Shown in pieces: positions 8,725-17,121 of a stretch of 45,009 nucleotides of DNA. This DNA comes from Spirochaetales bacterium Spiro_10 (lineage in GTDB: Bacteria > Spirochaetota > Spirochaetia > Treponematales > Treponemataceae). How positions within the stretch are numbered: the first letter of the stretch is position 1; each line of letters opens with the position of its first letter. Where the stretch lies: NCBI GenBank assembly GCA_001604405.1, contig LVBL01000072.1, positions 1 to 45,009 of the forward strand, written 5' to 3'. The notes under the pieces are model-generated. The model was not told the DNA's origin. It saw only the letters and a program-made list of their open reading frames with translations, and searched no databases. The position numbers and the translations under genes are program-made.

Positions 8725-8979
8725 ATGAGAGAAATCAGGGTATTGGGATGCTATGTGGAAAACCGTATCGCCGAAGCGGGAGAGGTTCAGGGCGTTTTGA
8801 CGAAGTACGGGTGCAATATCAAGACGAGGCTCGGACTGCACGCGGTAACCGACGAATCCTGCGCGGTTGACGGACTGATAGTCCTGGAACTGTGCGGGGC
8901 CGCGTCGGAGTGCGACGCGCTCGAGTCGGCGCTCGCGGCATGCAAGGGCGTCAAACTGCAAAAGATGACGTTCAAGTAA
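8725..8979 (+). CDS. TM1266-like ACT-fold protein (putative iron-only hydrogenase system regulator)
   Basis: An 84-residue beta-alpha-beta protein matching the small ACT/NikR-C-like family (TIGR03959, TM1266) usually encoded beside [FeFe]-hydrogenase maturation genes. Recognisable features are the N-terminal strand, the VxxRxxxxGEVQxxLxxYG helix, the IKTRLGL turn and a C-terminal GVKLQKMTF strand. It contains four cysteines (C9, C30, C46, C57) plus C63 and C73, many for its size. ATG at 8725 follows GGAGGA with 8 nt spacing; a TACAAT -10 lies at 8696-8701. It stands alone, divergent from the signalling operon, and no hydrogenase gene is in the window. Its regulatory role is a family annotation, not proven; it has no DNA-binding domain of its own. 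Confidence 0.75.
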   Translation: MREIRVLGCYVENRIAEAGEVQGVLTKYGCNIKTRLGLHAVTDESCAVDGLIVLELCGAASECDALESALAACKGVKLQKMTFK

Positions 8980-9007
8980 GACGCGCGGCCCTTGCCGCCG
9001 GCGCTTC

Positions 9008-9036
9008 TTGCCGAAGGGTATAAAAAACTCTATACT
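9008..9036 (+). promoter_or_regulatory. Sigma70-type promoter for gltX
   Basis: TTGCCG (9008-9013), a 17-nt spacer, and TATACT (9031-9036). Predicted start near 9043 gives a leader of about 65 nt that contains the hairpin and T-run listed next. Confidence 0.6.
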
Positions 9037-9057
9037 GCAGTCTCGCGATGGAGCCTG

Positions 9058-9091
9058 AGCGCCCCTGGCTTGCGGCTCGCGCTTTTTTTTT
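9058..9091 (+). terminator. Hairpin plus T9 in the gltX leader (attenuator or upstream terminator)
   Basis: AGCGC (9058-9062) pairs with GCGCT (9079-9083), with a possible CC/GG extension inside, followed directly by nine T residues and then the gltX Shine-Dalgarno. It lies downstream of the gltX promoter, so it could attenuate gltX as well as end read-through from the gene before. The stem is short, so termination strength is uncertain. Confidence 0.45.
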
Positions 9092-9108
9092 ATGGTAAGG
9101 AGTTTTCC

Positions 9109-10647
9109 ATGAAAGTCCGTGTACGCTACGCGCCATCCCCGACGGGGAATCAGCACATCGGCGGCGTCAGAACCGCCCTTTTCAATTATCTCTATGCCAA
9201 GGCGACCGGGGGAACTTTCATCCTCCGCATCGAGGACACCGACCAGACGCGGTACGCGAGCGAATACGAACAGAACCTGTACGATACCCTTTCCTGGCTC
9301 GGGATGGACTGGGACGAGGGCGGCCCCCGCGGCGGGCCCTTCGGCCCCTACGTCCAGTCCCAGCGTTTCGAACTCTACAAGAAGCATGCCCTCGAGCTCG
9401 TGGAGAAGGGGCAGGCCTACTACTGCTTCTGCGACGAGGAACGGCTCGAGCGTATCCGGAAGATCCAGACCATGAACAAGATGGCCCCGGGCTACGACCG
9501 GCATTGCCGGTCCCTCGCGGCGGACGAGGTGCGGGCGAATCTCGACGCGGGAAAGCCCTACGTGATCCGCCTGGCGGTTCCGCTCGAGGGGTCGACGAAA
9601 TTCCACGACGCCCTGCTCGGGGACATCGAGTGGAAGAACGAGGACGTGAACCCGGACCCCGTGCTGCTCAAGAGCGACGGCTTCCCGACCTACCACCTCG
9701 CGAACATCGTCGACGACCATTACATGGAGATAACCCACGTCATGCGCGCGCAGGAGTGGATCCCGTCGACGCCCCTGCACGTCGTCATGTACAAGGCCTT
9801 CGGCTGGGAGCACCCCGACTATTGCCACCTTCCCATGGTCATGGGGCAGGACGGCCAAAAGCTCTCGAAGCGGCACGGCGCGACGAGCTGCAACGAATTC
9901 CGCAATAACGGCTACCTCAAGGAAGCCCTCATAAACTACGTCGCCATGCTCGGCTGTTCCTTCGAGGACGGGCGCGACATGTACACCCTCGACGAGCTCG
10001 GAAAGCTCTTTCTGATGGAGCACATCAACAAGGCCCCCGCGGTGTTCGACTACAAAAAGCTCGAGTGGTTCAACGGCCAGTACATGCGGGCAAAGACCGA
10101 CGAGGACCTCTTCGACCTCAGCTGGCCCTTCATCGCGAACTCCGGCGTCCTGGGCCAGTGCGGCCCGGGCGAGGCGAACTCGCCTGAGGCGCGCGCCGCG
10201 GCGGGACTCGCCTTCGCGGACCAGACCCTGCTCGTGCCGACCGTCGGACAGCGGGAGACCCTGATGCGCGTCATGCCGCTCATCAGGGAGCGGCTCCACT
10301 TCCTGACCGAGGCGCCCGCCATGGTGGCCTTCCTCTTCTCCGAGCCCGCGGTTCCGCCCGTCGAGGAGATAGTGCCCAAAAAGCTCGACGCGGCCAAGAC
10401 CCGCGAGGCCCTCGTTGCCGCCAAGGACGTGATCGCCCGTATCGGCGGCATGGGCGAGGAGGAGGCCGACGGGCTGTTCCGCGCCACGGCGGAGTCCCTC
10501 GGGGTCAAGATCGGCGACCTCATGATGCCCGTCCGCATGACGGTGACCGGAAGCAGGGTGAGCCCGCCCCTTGTCGGCTCGATCCAGATACTCGGCGCCG
10601 ACATCGCGGTCAAGCGCATAGAACGGGCGCTCGCCGAGCGGTTTTAG
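9109..10647 (+). CDS. gltX: Glutamyl-tRNA synthetase
   Basis: Charges tRNA-Glu with glutamate. Class I synthetase of 512 residues, normal length for the family. The N-terminal catalytic domain has YAPSPTGNQHIGG (HIGH-type signature at 16-19), the family motif RIEDTDQTR, and the KMSKS-type loop KLSKR at 251-255; an all-helical anticodon domain fills the C-terminal third. The chosen ATG at 9109 has TAAGGAG 6 nt upstream; an in-frame extension back to 8992 would translate the promoter and hairpin and is rejected. If the organism lacks GlnRS it would also charge tRNA-Gln, but this cannot be judged here. cheX follows 152 nt downstream on the same strand. Confidence 0.97.
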   Translation: MKVRVRYAPSPTGNQHIGGVRTALFNYLYAKATGGTFILRIEDTDQTRYASEYEQNLYDTLSWLGMDWDEGGPRGGPFGPYVQSQRFELYKKHALELVEKGQAYYCFCDEERLERIRKIQTMNKMAPGYDRHCRSLAADEVRANLDAGKPYVIRLAVPLEGSTKFHDALLGDIEWKNEDVNPDPVLLKSDGFPTYHLANIVDDHYMEITHVMRAQEWIPSTPLHVVMYKAFGWEHPDYCHLPMVMGQDGQKLSKRHGATSCNEFRNNGYLKEALINYVAMLGCSFEDGRDMYTLDELGKLFLMEHINKAPAVFDYKKLEWFNGQYMRAKTDEDLFDLSWPFIANSGVLGQCGPGEANSPEARAAAGLAFADQTLLVPTVGQRETLMRVMPLIRERLHFLTEAPAMVAFLFSEPAVPPVEEIVPKKLDAAKTREALVAAKDVIARIGGMGEEEADGLFRATAESLGVKIGDLMMPVRMTVTGSRVSPPLVGSIQILGADIAVKRIERALAERF

Positions 10648-10799
10648 TTCGCCTTCCCGGCGGGGTCTGAGCCCTCAGAGTCTGGACCCGCAGGTCTGAG
10701 CGCTTCCGCCTCGCCCGTCCTTGACAGACACTCCCGCATGCCCGACCATTCTCCACGGGGACGCGCGCGTTCCCGCGGGGCAGGCCGGGAGGGCAGGTC

Positions 10800-11285
10800 G
10801 TGAACGTCGAGTATATAAATCCGTTTCTTTCGGCTACCATCGAGATTTTCTCCGAGATGTTCGGCGTCACGCCGGTTCCCTCGAGCGTGTACATAGACGA
10901 GCGGGCCCACTCGCACCGGTGGGACATCTCGTCGGTCATGGTCCTGACGGGAAACGCGATCGGCGTCGTCGTCATCAGGCTCACGAGAATCCTCGCAGAC
11001 TCCCTGCTCAGGAAAACCGGCGTTGCCTGGAGCGAGGAGGAGGAGCGTGAGGAGCTCATCAACGGCATGGTTGGTGAACTCGTCAACATCGTGGCCGCAC
11101 GGGCCTCCGGAAAGCTTGTCGGCTATAAGATCGACATATCCGTCCCGTTCGTCGTCCAGGGACAAAACCATACGATAGCCTGGCCGGACAAGGAACCGAT
11201 CCTCGCCGTTCCGTTTACCACGCCGATGGGCCATTTTCTCGTCAACGTCAGCCTCACCGAGCTTCCGGCCGCCTACCGGCGATAA
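10800..11285 (+). CDS. cheX: CheY-P phosphatase CheX
   Basis: Removes phosphate from CheY-P and so ends the motor signal; CheX is the typical phosphatase of spirochaetes and Thermotoga. The 161-residue sequence has the CheX/CheC-type helix EELINGMVGELVNIVAAR with the catalytic ExxN pair (GELVN, about residues 91-95), an N-terminal strand-helix NPFLSATIEIFSEMFG, and a C-terminal MGHFLVNVSL strand. The start is GTG at 10800; the purine-rich GGGAGGGCAGG stretch supplies a loose ribosome-binding site. A perfect TTGACA lies at 10721, but no convincing -10 follows, so its promoter is unresolved. It is apart from cheA, across gltX. It ends 4 nt before a convergent hydrolase gene. Confidence 0.88.
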   Translation: MNVEYINPFLSATIEIFSEMFGVTPVPSSVYIDERAHSHRWDISSVMVLTGNAIGVVVIRLTRILADSLLRKTGVAWSEEEEREELINGMVGELVNIVAARASGKLVGYKIDISVPFVVQGQNHTIAWPDKEPILAVPFTTPMGHFLVNVSLTELPAAYRR

Positions 11286-11304
11286 GCGCTCAGGGCCTGA
11301 GCGC
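11286..11304. terminator. 9-bp perfect inverted repeat between convergent stop codons
   Basis: GCGCTCAGG, one base, CCTGAGCGC. It starts directly after the cheX stop and covers the hydrolase stop codon (11290-11292). It could act as a two-way terminator, but no T-run follows on either strand, so termination would be factor-dependent or weak. Confidence 0.4.
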
Positions 11305-12102
11305 CTCCGCGAGCCAGTGGATATACGTCTCGTCGCCGCGACCGGATGTGTCGCCGGGCTCCACGAAGAAGTGTCCCCGCCGCTCGTACTCCACGTAGCG
11401 CGAGTCGGGGCAGACGAGTCCGAGCGCGCGCGCGGTGGCCACGCCTTGTTCGTAAATCCCCTGGTCGTTTTTCGAGAGGGCGCTCCAGAACCTGACGCGC
11501 GACGCCCGGAACAGCTCCATCGGGGTTGCCGCGTAATAGGAGCTTCCCGTCGTGGCCGCGCGCGCGAGCGAGGGGTGGCGCATCGCGAGTTCGTGGACGA
11601 ACGCGGCCCCTTGCGAAAACCCGTAGAGGGCGACGCGGCGCGGGTCGATGCACGGATGCTCCATGATGATGTTGTCGATGAGTCGGGCGTAGCCGTCCGG
11701 GTCCGAGAAGTACTCGACGCGGGAGTGGGGAACGAGAACGGCGGCTCCCTTCGGGTCGAGCGCGGCTTGCGATTTCGCGTTCGCGAAGAGCCTTCCCAGC
11801 TGGTCTTTTGACGTCGCCTTGCCGGTCGAGCCGTGAAAGCAGACCACGAGCGGTATCGTCGGAACGGCTCCATCCGCGTCAAGTCCCTCTGGTATAAAGA
11901 GGTTGTAGGTGATCCCCGCGGGCGTCACGCACCAGCTCCATTCGCCGCTCCCGACCTTCTTGTCAGGCCGGAAGGCCGCGTCGAATTCTGCCTTGCGAAC
12001 CGGTCTGAACCGCGCGGCGCCGTAGCAGGCAAGCGCGACCAGCGCGCACGCGCCAAGCGCGACCGAAACCCTGAATGGCCGAGTTTTCGCTTTTTTGTCC
12101 AT
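11290..12102 (-). CDS. Membrane-anchored alpha/beta hydrolase (esterase-like)
   Basis: A 270-residue serine hydrolase. Residues 11-31 form a single N-terminal membrane anchor or uncleaved signal, so the enzyme faces the periplasm or outside. The fold signatures are the oxyanion-hole strand VVCFHGSTG (87-94), the nucleophile elbow YGFSQG (S163), and a C-terminal RRGHFFVE histidine. It resembles polyhydroxyalkanoate-depolymerase/dienelactone-hydrolase-like esterases; the substrate is unknown. The ATG at 12102 has no Shine-Dalgarno but TACACT lies 7 nt upstream, so the mRNA is probably leaderless. A second, unrelated-subfamily esterase lies 33 nt upstream on the same strand, and the two may act on the same polymer or ester pool. 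Confidence 0.82.
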   Translation of the reverse strand: MDKKAKTRPFRVSVALGACALVALACYGAARFRPVRKAEFDAAFRPDKKVGSGEWSWCVTPAGITYNLFIPEGLDADGAVPTIPLVVCFHGSTGKATSKDQLGRLFANAKSQAALDPKGAAVLVPHSRVEYFSDPDGYARLIDNIIMEHPCIDPRRVALYGFSQGAAFVHELAMRHPSLARAATTGSSYYAATPMELFRASRVRFWSALSKNDQGIYEQGVATARALGLVCPDSRYVEYERRGHFFVEPGDTSGRGDETYIHWLAEALRP

Positions 12103-12109
12103 GAAAGCC

Positions 12110-12139
12110 AGTGTATCATGGAATGAGTCGGGCCGTCAC
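12110..12139 (-). promoter_or_regulatory. Leaderless-type promoter of the membrane-anchored hydrolase
   Basis: Minus-strand TACACT (12110-12115) ends 7 nt before the ATG; GTGACG lies 18 nt further upstream as a -35. It overlaps the 3' end of the neighbouring esterase gene. Confidence 0.5.
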
Positions 12140-13047
12140 AGGCGCTTTCCCGCGTAGAAGCGGAGGTACCGCGCGAGGTTCGGGTGCCAATAGGAGGCGG
12201 AATGGGCTCCCGGAGCCGAGTGGAACGTGACGTCGACGTTCCGTTCCGAGAGGACGCCGGCGAGTTCCTCGCTTCCCGGGAAGAGTGAGTCGTTCGTGCC
12301 GCAGTCGAGGAACACGCGCACGTCACGGAGGTTCTTCCGGCGCGCAAGCTCGATCGGGTCGACGTCGGCCCGTTTCCTCGGTTTCGCGTAGAGAAAAAAA
12401 TCGGGAACGTTCGGGCCGCCGAGCGCCGGACTGTGGCCGCCGACCCGGGCGAACAGGTCCGGATGCCGGAATGCTATATGGAGCGCGGCGTATCCGCCCA
12501 TCGAAATTCCCCCGAGGCTCCGTGCCGAAGGGTTTTTCGAGGCGCGATACCTCGCTTCCGCAAGATACATCACCTCTTCGAGAAAGTACGTCTCGTATTG
12601 TCCGTTGAAGAGCGCCCGACGGGGCGTCGAACCGTTCATTGCGGGCTTTCCCGAATCGATTCCCCAGCTGTTGTCCATCCGCGGGGCGATGATCACCGTC
12701 GGCTCCATAACTCCCGCCCGTATCATCCCGTCCGCCACCTCGTGGAGCTTGTGGTACTCGAACCACTCGATCTCGTCGTTCCCGAATCCGTGCAGGAGAT
12801 AGAGCACGGGCCAGTCGCGCCCGGGCGAGTATCCCGGCGGAAGGTACGCGTAGAGCGCCATTGTTTTTCCGAGGATTTCGCTTTGGAACTCGAGACGCTC
12901 GAGCCCCGGCTCCGAACGGGGCGGCGGCAATGCCCGGGCCGCTTGTTTGAAGCCGGAATCGCACGAGACGAGCGAGAATAAGAACGGCCATACGCACGCG
13001 CACAGAAGCGCGCGGATGGGAATTTGCACGTGATTCGGTTGTGTCAT
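12136..13047 (-). CDS. Lipoprotein esterase, esterase D / feruloyl-esterase-like
   Basis: Secreted alpha/beta hydrolase of the PF00756 type, 303 residues. A hydrophobic signal (11-28) ends in the lipobox LVSC with lipidated C29, so the mature enzyme is membrane-anchored outside the cytoplasm. Signatures: VLYLLHGFGND (81-91), nucleophile elbow GGISMGG (S182), acid D253 in CGTNDSLFPG, and histidine H282 in PGAHSASYW. The family cleaves esters of carbohydrates, feruloyl groups or S-formylglutathione; a lipoprotein version near a LuxR regulator points to extracellular ester hydrolysis (inference). ATG at 13047 was chosen because AAGGAG lies 6 nt upstream and the signal peptide begins here; the longer frame to 13425 runs antisense-free through the LuxR gene and is rejected. 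It is 91 nt downstream of the LuxR gene. Confidence 0.85.
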   Translation of the reverse strand: MTQPNHVQIPIRALLCACVWPFLFSLVSCDSGFKQAARALPPPRSEPGLERLEFQSEILGKTMALYAYLPPGYSPGRDWPVLYLLHGFGNDEIEWFEYHKLHEVADGMIRAGVMEPTVIIAPRMDNSWGIDSGKPAMNGSTPRRALFNGQYETYFLEEVMYLAEARYRASKNPSARSLGGISMGGYAALHIAFRHPDLFARVGGHSPALGGPNVPDFFLYAKPRKRADVDPIELARRKNLRDVRVFLDCGTNDSLFPGSEELAGVLSERNVDVTFHSAPGAHSASYWHPNLARYLRFYAGKRL

Positions 13048-13138
13048 TGAATGCTCCTTGAGTCCGATGGTACGCGGGGTTCCGCGGTACCGCCATTGGG
13101 GGAAACCCGTAATCGGAGCGATTCCGCCGTTCTCGGGG

Positions 13139-14059
13139 TTAACCCCGAGGGCCTTCAAGGAGCGTCCGGGCGAGTTGGACGCGGTTCGAGACGCCGGTCT
13201 TCCGGAACATGTTCGAGATATGGGTTTCCACTGTTTTTGTCGAAATGAAGAGATCCCGCGCGATCTCGGCGTTCGTTTTGCCCTCCGCGAGAAGGATCGC
13301 GATCTCGGCCTCCCTCGCGCTGAGCATTCCGAGCGGGCCGGTTCCGTCCAGGTCGGGGAAATGCGGTTTTTTGCCGCGGATTCGCGCGTTTCGCTTGGAG
13401 AACGGAATGAAGACAAAGGTCGCAATTGACAGCGCGGACGAGACCGCGAGAACGGCGGCGTCCTCGTTGAGCGACAAAATCCGGAAGACCGCCGGCAGCG
13501 CGGCAGTCATCAACCCCGCGCACGCAAGGCAGGCGACCGTCGCCACACGCCCGGACCGCCGGCCCTTGCCCGCCTGACCGGGACTCCCGCCGCGCGTCGT
13601 CACGATCGCGAGGGTGGAGGCGTAGGCGGCGGCCGCGGGCCAGAGCGCGTCGCCCCGTTCATACAAGAGCCGCGTCAGCGGCGGGATGACCGACAGCGAC
13701 GCCGCCGCCGCGACCGCGGCGAGTATGGCGGAGAAGGCGAACGCGGCGCGGCCAGGCGCCCGCCGAGGCTCCCCTGGTCGCGGCCAGGTCAGCGCCATCC
13801 CGGCGAGCGGAACGAGCGTCCAGGCGGCCCTCAGCGCGAGGGACGCGAGCGTCTTGAACCAGCGATGGTGCGGGATTCCGATGTGCCATGAAAAGACGGA
13901 GACGCCGAGGCGCAGCGCAAGAAGCCATACCGCGACGGCGAGCAGGAAATACGCGGCAACCGGGCGACTCGGGGGGCGCGGAAACGACGCGACCGCGAAG
14001 ACGAGCGAGGCGAGGCCCAGGGATGTGACGAAAAACGAGCAAACCAGCAGGATCGGCAT
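13139..14059 (-). CDS. Membrane-bound LuxR-family transcription regulator
   Basis: A 306-residue regulator with six or seven hydrophobic helices in residues 1-225 and a C-terminal LuxR/GerE helix-turn-helix (about 245-306; LSAREAEIAILLAEGKT, then KTVETHISNMFRK). Such proteins sense a membrane or small-molecule cue and bind DNA without a receiver domain. The downstream same-strand esterase at 12136-13047, 91 nt away, is the likeliest target (inference). The intergenic stretch contains the inverted repeat AATCG-N3-CGATT at about 13106-13118, a possible binding site. The ATG at 14059 has no Shine-Dalgarno, and TATACT lies 7 nt upstream, so a leaderless mRNA is predicted. No sensory ligand can be inferred. 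Confidence 0.85.
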   Translation of the reverse strand: MPILLVCSFFVTSLGLASLVFAVASFPRPPSRPVAAYFLLAVAVWLLALRLGVSVFSWHIGIPHHRWFKTLASLALRAAWTLVPLAGMALTWPRPGEPRRAPGRAAFAFSAILAAVAAAASLSVIPPLTRLLYERGDALWPAAAAYASTLAIVTTRGGSPGQAGKGRRSGRVATVACLACAGLMTAALPAVFRILSLNEDAAVLAVSSALSIATFVFIPFSKRNARIRGKKPHFPDLDGTGPLGMLSAREAEIAILLAEGKTNAEIARDLFISTKTVETHISNMFRKTGVSNRVQLARTLLEGPRG

Positions 14060-14066
14060 CGCGTGA

Positions 14067-14072
14067 AGTATA
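14067..14072 (-). promoter_or_regulatory. TATACT -10 of a leaderless promoter for the LuxR gene
   Basis: GCTATACT ends 7 nt before the ATG, so transcription should begin at or next to the start codon. No recognisable -35 is present. Confidence 0.5.
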
Positions 14073-14173
14073 GCAGAAACCGGGCGACGCTGGAATGGAC
14101 GCGGTCCAACCCTTTCGCTGACGGAAGGGATAGTGCCGAAACAGGCGGGCGCTTATGGCGCCCTGACGGGCGC

Positions 14174-14356
14174 TTATTTATGGGACGAGCGGATCGGCGT
14201 CGTCCTCCAAATGCCCTCGAGGTCAAAGAGGCGTACAAACCATGAGGCCGACCCTGAGTCTTTCTGGAGTTCTCCCCCGCATTCAGGGCAGGGAAGCCCG
14301 ACCGTACCTTTCTTGAAGGTCTTGCCGCAACTCGGACATTTCACTCGTGTTTCCAT
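14174..14356 (-). CDS. Small zinc-ribbon protein
   Basis: About 60 residues with two CxxC knuckles (CPSCGKTF and CPECGGEL), forming a rubredoxin/zinc-ribbon-like metal site, followed by a hydrophobic/basic tail without known match. Function unknown. Two starts are possible. The ATG at 14356 is preferred because TTGACG-17 nt-TATGGT ends only 6 nt before it, which would place the mRNA start at the codon; a start at 14434 would add 26 unremarkable residues and would translate through the promoter. Same strand as the LuxR gene, 114 nt upstream of it. Confidence 0.6.
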   Translation of the reverse strand: METRVKCPSCGKTFKKGTVGLPCPECGGELQKDSGSASWFVRLFDLEGIWRTTPIRSSHK

Positions 14357-14362
14357 ACCTAT

Positions 14363-14391
14363 ACCATAGGACTGCTTATCTGTGCCGTCAA
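14363..14391 (-). promoter_or_regulatory. Promoter of the zinc-ribbon gene, leaderless geometry
   Basis: TTGACG (14386-14391), a 17-nt spacer and TATGGT (14363-14368) on the minus strand; 6 nt to the ATG. The -35 matches consensus at five of six bases. Confidence 0.55.
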
Positions 14392-14513
14392 GCCGATCCT
14401 TCCCTGGCCGGGTGCCTATTTCGCTTCTGTACATTCGGCCGATTGCTGTGGTAAACTGTTACCCACTATGACATTTCCCTCGCATCCAGCGGGGGCAAAG
14501 GAGCCTTTTTAAA

Positions 14514-15869
14514 ATGGAAGATCACTCGGTTTCAATGGAAAAAATCGTCAGCCTCTGCAAGCGGCGCGGTTTCGTGTTTCAGTCGTCCGAGATTTACGGC
14601 GGCCAGAACGGCGCCTGGGACTACGGCCCCCTCGGCATCGCCCTCAAGAACAACATCCAGGGCGCCTGGTGGAAGGAGATGACCCAGCTCCACGACAACA
14701 TCGTGGGCCTCGACGCCGCCATCCTCATGCATCCCCGCGTGTGGGAGGCCTCCGGACACGTCGCCAACTTCTCGGATCCCCTCGTCGACTGCAAGGACTG
14801 CAAGAGCCGCTTCCGCGCGGACGACGACACCCAGATATCGAAGGAAAACGTGGAGGCGCGAAAGTGCCCGAAGTGCGGCGGCCCCCTCACCGAGCCCCGC
14901 TCGTTCAACCTCATGTTCAAGACCTCCATCGGCCCCGCCGAGGACTCCTCGTCCGTCATCTACCTCAGGCCCGAGACCGCCCAGGGCATCTACGTCAACT
15001 ACAAGAACATCGCCCAGTCGAACCGCCTCAAGATCCCCTTCGGGATCGCGCAGGTCGGCAAGGCCTTCCGCAACGAGATCGTCACCAAGAACTTCATCTT
15101 CCGCACCTGCGAGTTCGAGCAGATGGAGATGCAGTTCTTCGTGAAGCCCGGCGATGACGAAAAGTTCTTCGAGTCCTGGCGCGAGCAGCGCATGGCGTAC
15201 TACCCCAAGTACGGGATCCGCGCCGAAAAACTCCGCTGGCACCACCACGAAAAGCTCGCCCATTACGCGAAGGACGCGTACGACATCGAGTTCGAGTTCC
15301 CCATGGGCTTCCAGGAGCTCGAGGGCATCCACAACCGGACCGACTTCGACCTTACCCAGCACACCCAGTATTCCGGCAAGGACCTCCAGTACATCGACCA
15401 GGACAACGGCAACGAGCGGTACATCCCGTACATCATCGAGACGAGCGCGGGCCTTACCCGGAACGTCCTCATGTTCCTCTGCGACGCGTACGAGGAGGAG
15501 AAGGTCGCCGACAAGGGCAACGACGACGACTGGCGGACCGTGCTCCATTTCCACCCGTCCATCGCGCCGATAACCGTCGCCGTGCTCCCGCTCATGAAGA
15601 AGGACGGTCTCGCCGAACTGGCGCGCGACATACAGAACGAGCTCAAGGAAGACTTCATGACCGATTACGACCAGTCGGGCGCCATCGGAAAGCGGTACCG
15701 CCGGCAGGACGAGGTCGGAACGCCCTTCTGCGTCACGGTCGACTACGACTCCAAGGAAGACGACACGGTGACCCTGCGGTTCCGCGACTCGATGGAGCAG
15801 GTCCGCGTGAAACGCTCCGAACTCGCGGCGACGATCAGAAAAGAGATAAGAAACTACAAGCGAGTCTGA
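14514..15869 (+). CDS. glyS: Glycyl-tRNA synthetase, single-chain type
   Basis: Charges tRNA-Gly. Class II synthetase of the homodimeric, eukaryote/archaea-like (alpha2) type rather than the E. coli alpha2beta2 type; 451 residues is typical. Visible signatures: GAWDYGPLG (33-41), zinc-type cysteine pairs C93/C96 and C118/C121, [14 protein letters not shown] (motif 2 region), AFRNEI, and the motif 3 segment with [11 protein letters not shown]. The C-terminal third is the anticodon-binding domain ([10 protein letters not shown], then [21 protein letters not shown]). Start ATG at 14514 follows AAGGAG at 10 nt. A weak TTGCTG-18-TATGAC lies at 14443-14472. A ROK regulator follows on the same strand after 85 nt that contain GC-rich hairpins but no T-run. 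Confidence 0.97.
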   Translation: MEDHSVSMEKIVSLCKRRGFVFQSSEIYGGQNGAWDYGPLGIALKNNIQGAWWKEMTQLHDNIVGLDAAILMHPRVWEASGHVANFSDPLVDCKDCKSRFRADDDTQISKENVEARKCPKCGGPLTEPRSFNLMFKTSIGPAEDSSSVIYLRPETAQGIYVNYKNIAQSNRLKIPFGIAQVGKAFRNEIVTKNFIFRTCEFEQMEMQFFVKPGDDEKFFESWREQRMAYYPKYGIRAEKLRWHHHEKLAHYAKDAYDIEFEFPMGFQELEGIHNRTDFDLTQHTQYSGKDLQYIDQDNGNERYIPYIIETSAGLTRNVLMFLCDAYEEEKVADKGNDDDWRTVLHFHPSIAPITVAVLPLMKKDGLAELARDIQNELKEDFMTDYDQSGAIGKRYRRQDEVGTPFCVTVDYDSKEDDTVTLRFRDSMEQVRVKRSELAATIRKEIRNYKRV

Positions 15870-15954
15870 CGCGGGCGGCGCCTCATGGCGCCGGCGCCCA
15901 AGTCTTCTCGGCGGCCGGTACGCGCCCCGCGCGGCCGGCCGAAAGGCAAACGAC

Positions 15955-17121
15955 ATGGCCGAAAGCAACAGACTGCATTCGATAAATTCCTCGCGCATAC
16001 TTCGCGCGATCTGGCTCAACCCCGGCGTGTCCCGCATCAAGGTCGCCGAGCTGCTCGACCTTGACCGTTCCACGGTGACCAAGATCATGCAGGTGATCAT
16101 GAAGCGGGAGCTCGTCGTCTCCGCCGGGAAGAGCACGGAACAGTCGGGCGTCGGGCGGAGGCAGATAAGCCTCCTCGTCAACGGCGAAATAGGCGTCGTG
16201 CTCGGGATCGAGATCCAGAATTCCCGCTACCGCGCCGTCGTGACGACCCTCTCCGGTACGGTCCTTCACTCCTTCGCCCAGGCTAAGCAGACGGTCGGCG
16301 AGGATCTCGTTCCGACGCTCGTGTCGATAATCAGGCAGGCAAAGCGGTATATCGCTCGCGAAGGGCTTTTCCTGCTCGGCGTCGGCGTCGGCCTGCCCGG
16401 AATCGTCGATCCCTATTCGGGGGTCGTGATCCGCTCGAATCCGCTCAAGATATTGGAGCCGCTCGACGTTCGCGAGCGCCTCGAGCGGCTTTTCGAGGAA
16501 CACGTGTTTTTGGAGAACGACGCGAATTGCTGTTGTTGGGGCGAGCTCGCGTTCCGGCCGGAAAACCGGAGCAGGAATTTCCTGTCAGTGCTCGGGGAGT
16601 TCCGCCACCTCGAGCAGGGAAGCGACGAGTACCACGGCCTCGCGGTCGGCGTCGGGCTCGTGATCCGCGGGCGCGTGCTCCACGGCGACCATTTTACTGC
16701 CGGCGAGTACCGGAGCCCCCTGGCCAACCGATCGACCGGTCAGTTCGTCATCCCCTGGTCCGACGTCAGAAAACTTCCCGAGGACACCGAGGTCCTTCGC
16801 AGGGTGTACGCGGAGCTGACCGCGAACCTCGCCTTCCTGGTGAACTGCGTGGACTTCACCAAGATACTCTTCGCGGGCGAACTTGCCTCGCGCCGCGAGA
16901 ACCTTGCCGAGCTCATGGCCTCGGCGATCGAGGAAAACTGGACGTACGACCTCGAGCGTCCGTTCGTTATCGAGTTCTCCGCCAACGGCGACGACGCGGT
17001 ATGCATCGGAGCGGCGGGACTGTTCGTCGAAAAGCTTTTTTCGGTTCCCGACGTCGCGGACCGCTTCCATGAACTCGTCGGCTACGACCTGTTCGAGACC
17101 ATACTGGAACGGCGCGGCTAG
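15955..17121 (+). CDS. ROK-family transcriptional regulator
   Basis: A 388-residue DNA-binding protein of the NagC/XylR class. Residues 1-70 form a winged helix-turn-helix (INSSRILRAIWL, VSRIKVAELLDLDRSTVTKIMQ); the rest is a ROK sugar-kinase-like fold with GVGVGLPGIVDP (about 142-153) and the ENDANCCCWGE segment. The usual ROK zinc motif (CxCGxxGC) is absent where FTAGEYRSPL occurs, so sugar kinase activity is unlikely and zinc-free regulation is expected. Effector presumably a sugar or sugar phosphate; no sugar genes are adjacent, so the regulon is elsewhere. Poor Shine-Dalgarno (AAAGG, 9 nt). A 15-bp tandem duplication covers its stop codon. Confidence 0.88.
   Translation: MAESNRLHSINSSRILRAIWLNPGVSRIKVAELLDLDRSTVTKIMQVIMKRELVVSAGKSTEQSGVGRRQISLLVNGEIGVVLGIEIQNSRYRAVVTTLSGTVLHSFAQAKQTVGEDLVPTLVSIIRQAKRYIAREGLFLLGVGVGLPGIVDPYSGVVIRSNPLKILEPLDVRERLERLFEEHVFLENDANCCCWGELAFRPENRSRNFLSVLGEFRHLEQGSDEYHGLAVGVGLVIRGRVLHGDHFTAGEYRSPLANRSTGQFVIPWSDVRKLPEDTEVLRRVYAELTANLAFLVNCVDFTKILFAGELASRRENLAELMASAIEENWTYDLERPFVIEFSANGDDAVCIGAAGLFVEKLFSVPDVADRFHELVGYDLFETILERRG

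Noticed and set aside
14532-16181. A 549-codon minus-strand frame over glyS
   Set aside because: Arg/Val/Leu/Asp-rich antisense shadow of glyS; glyS has all class II motifs.
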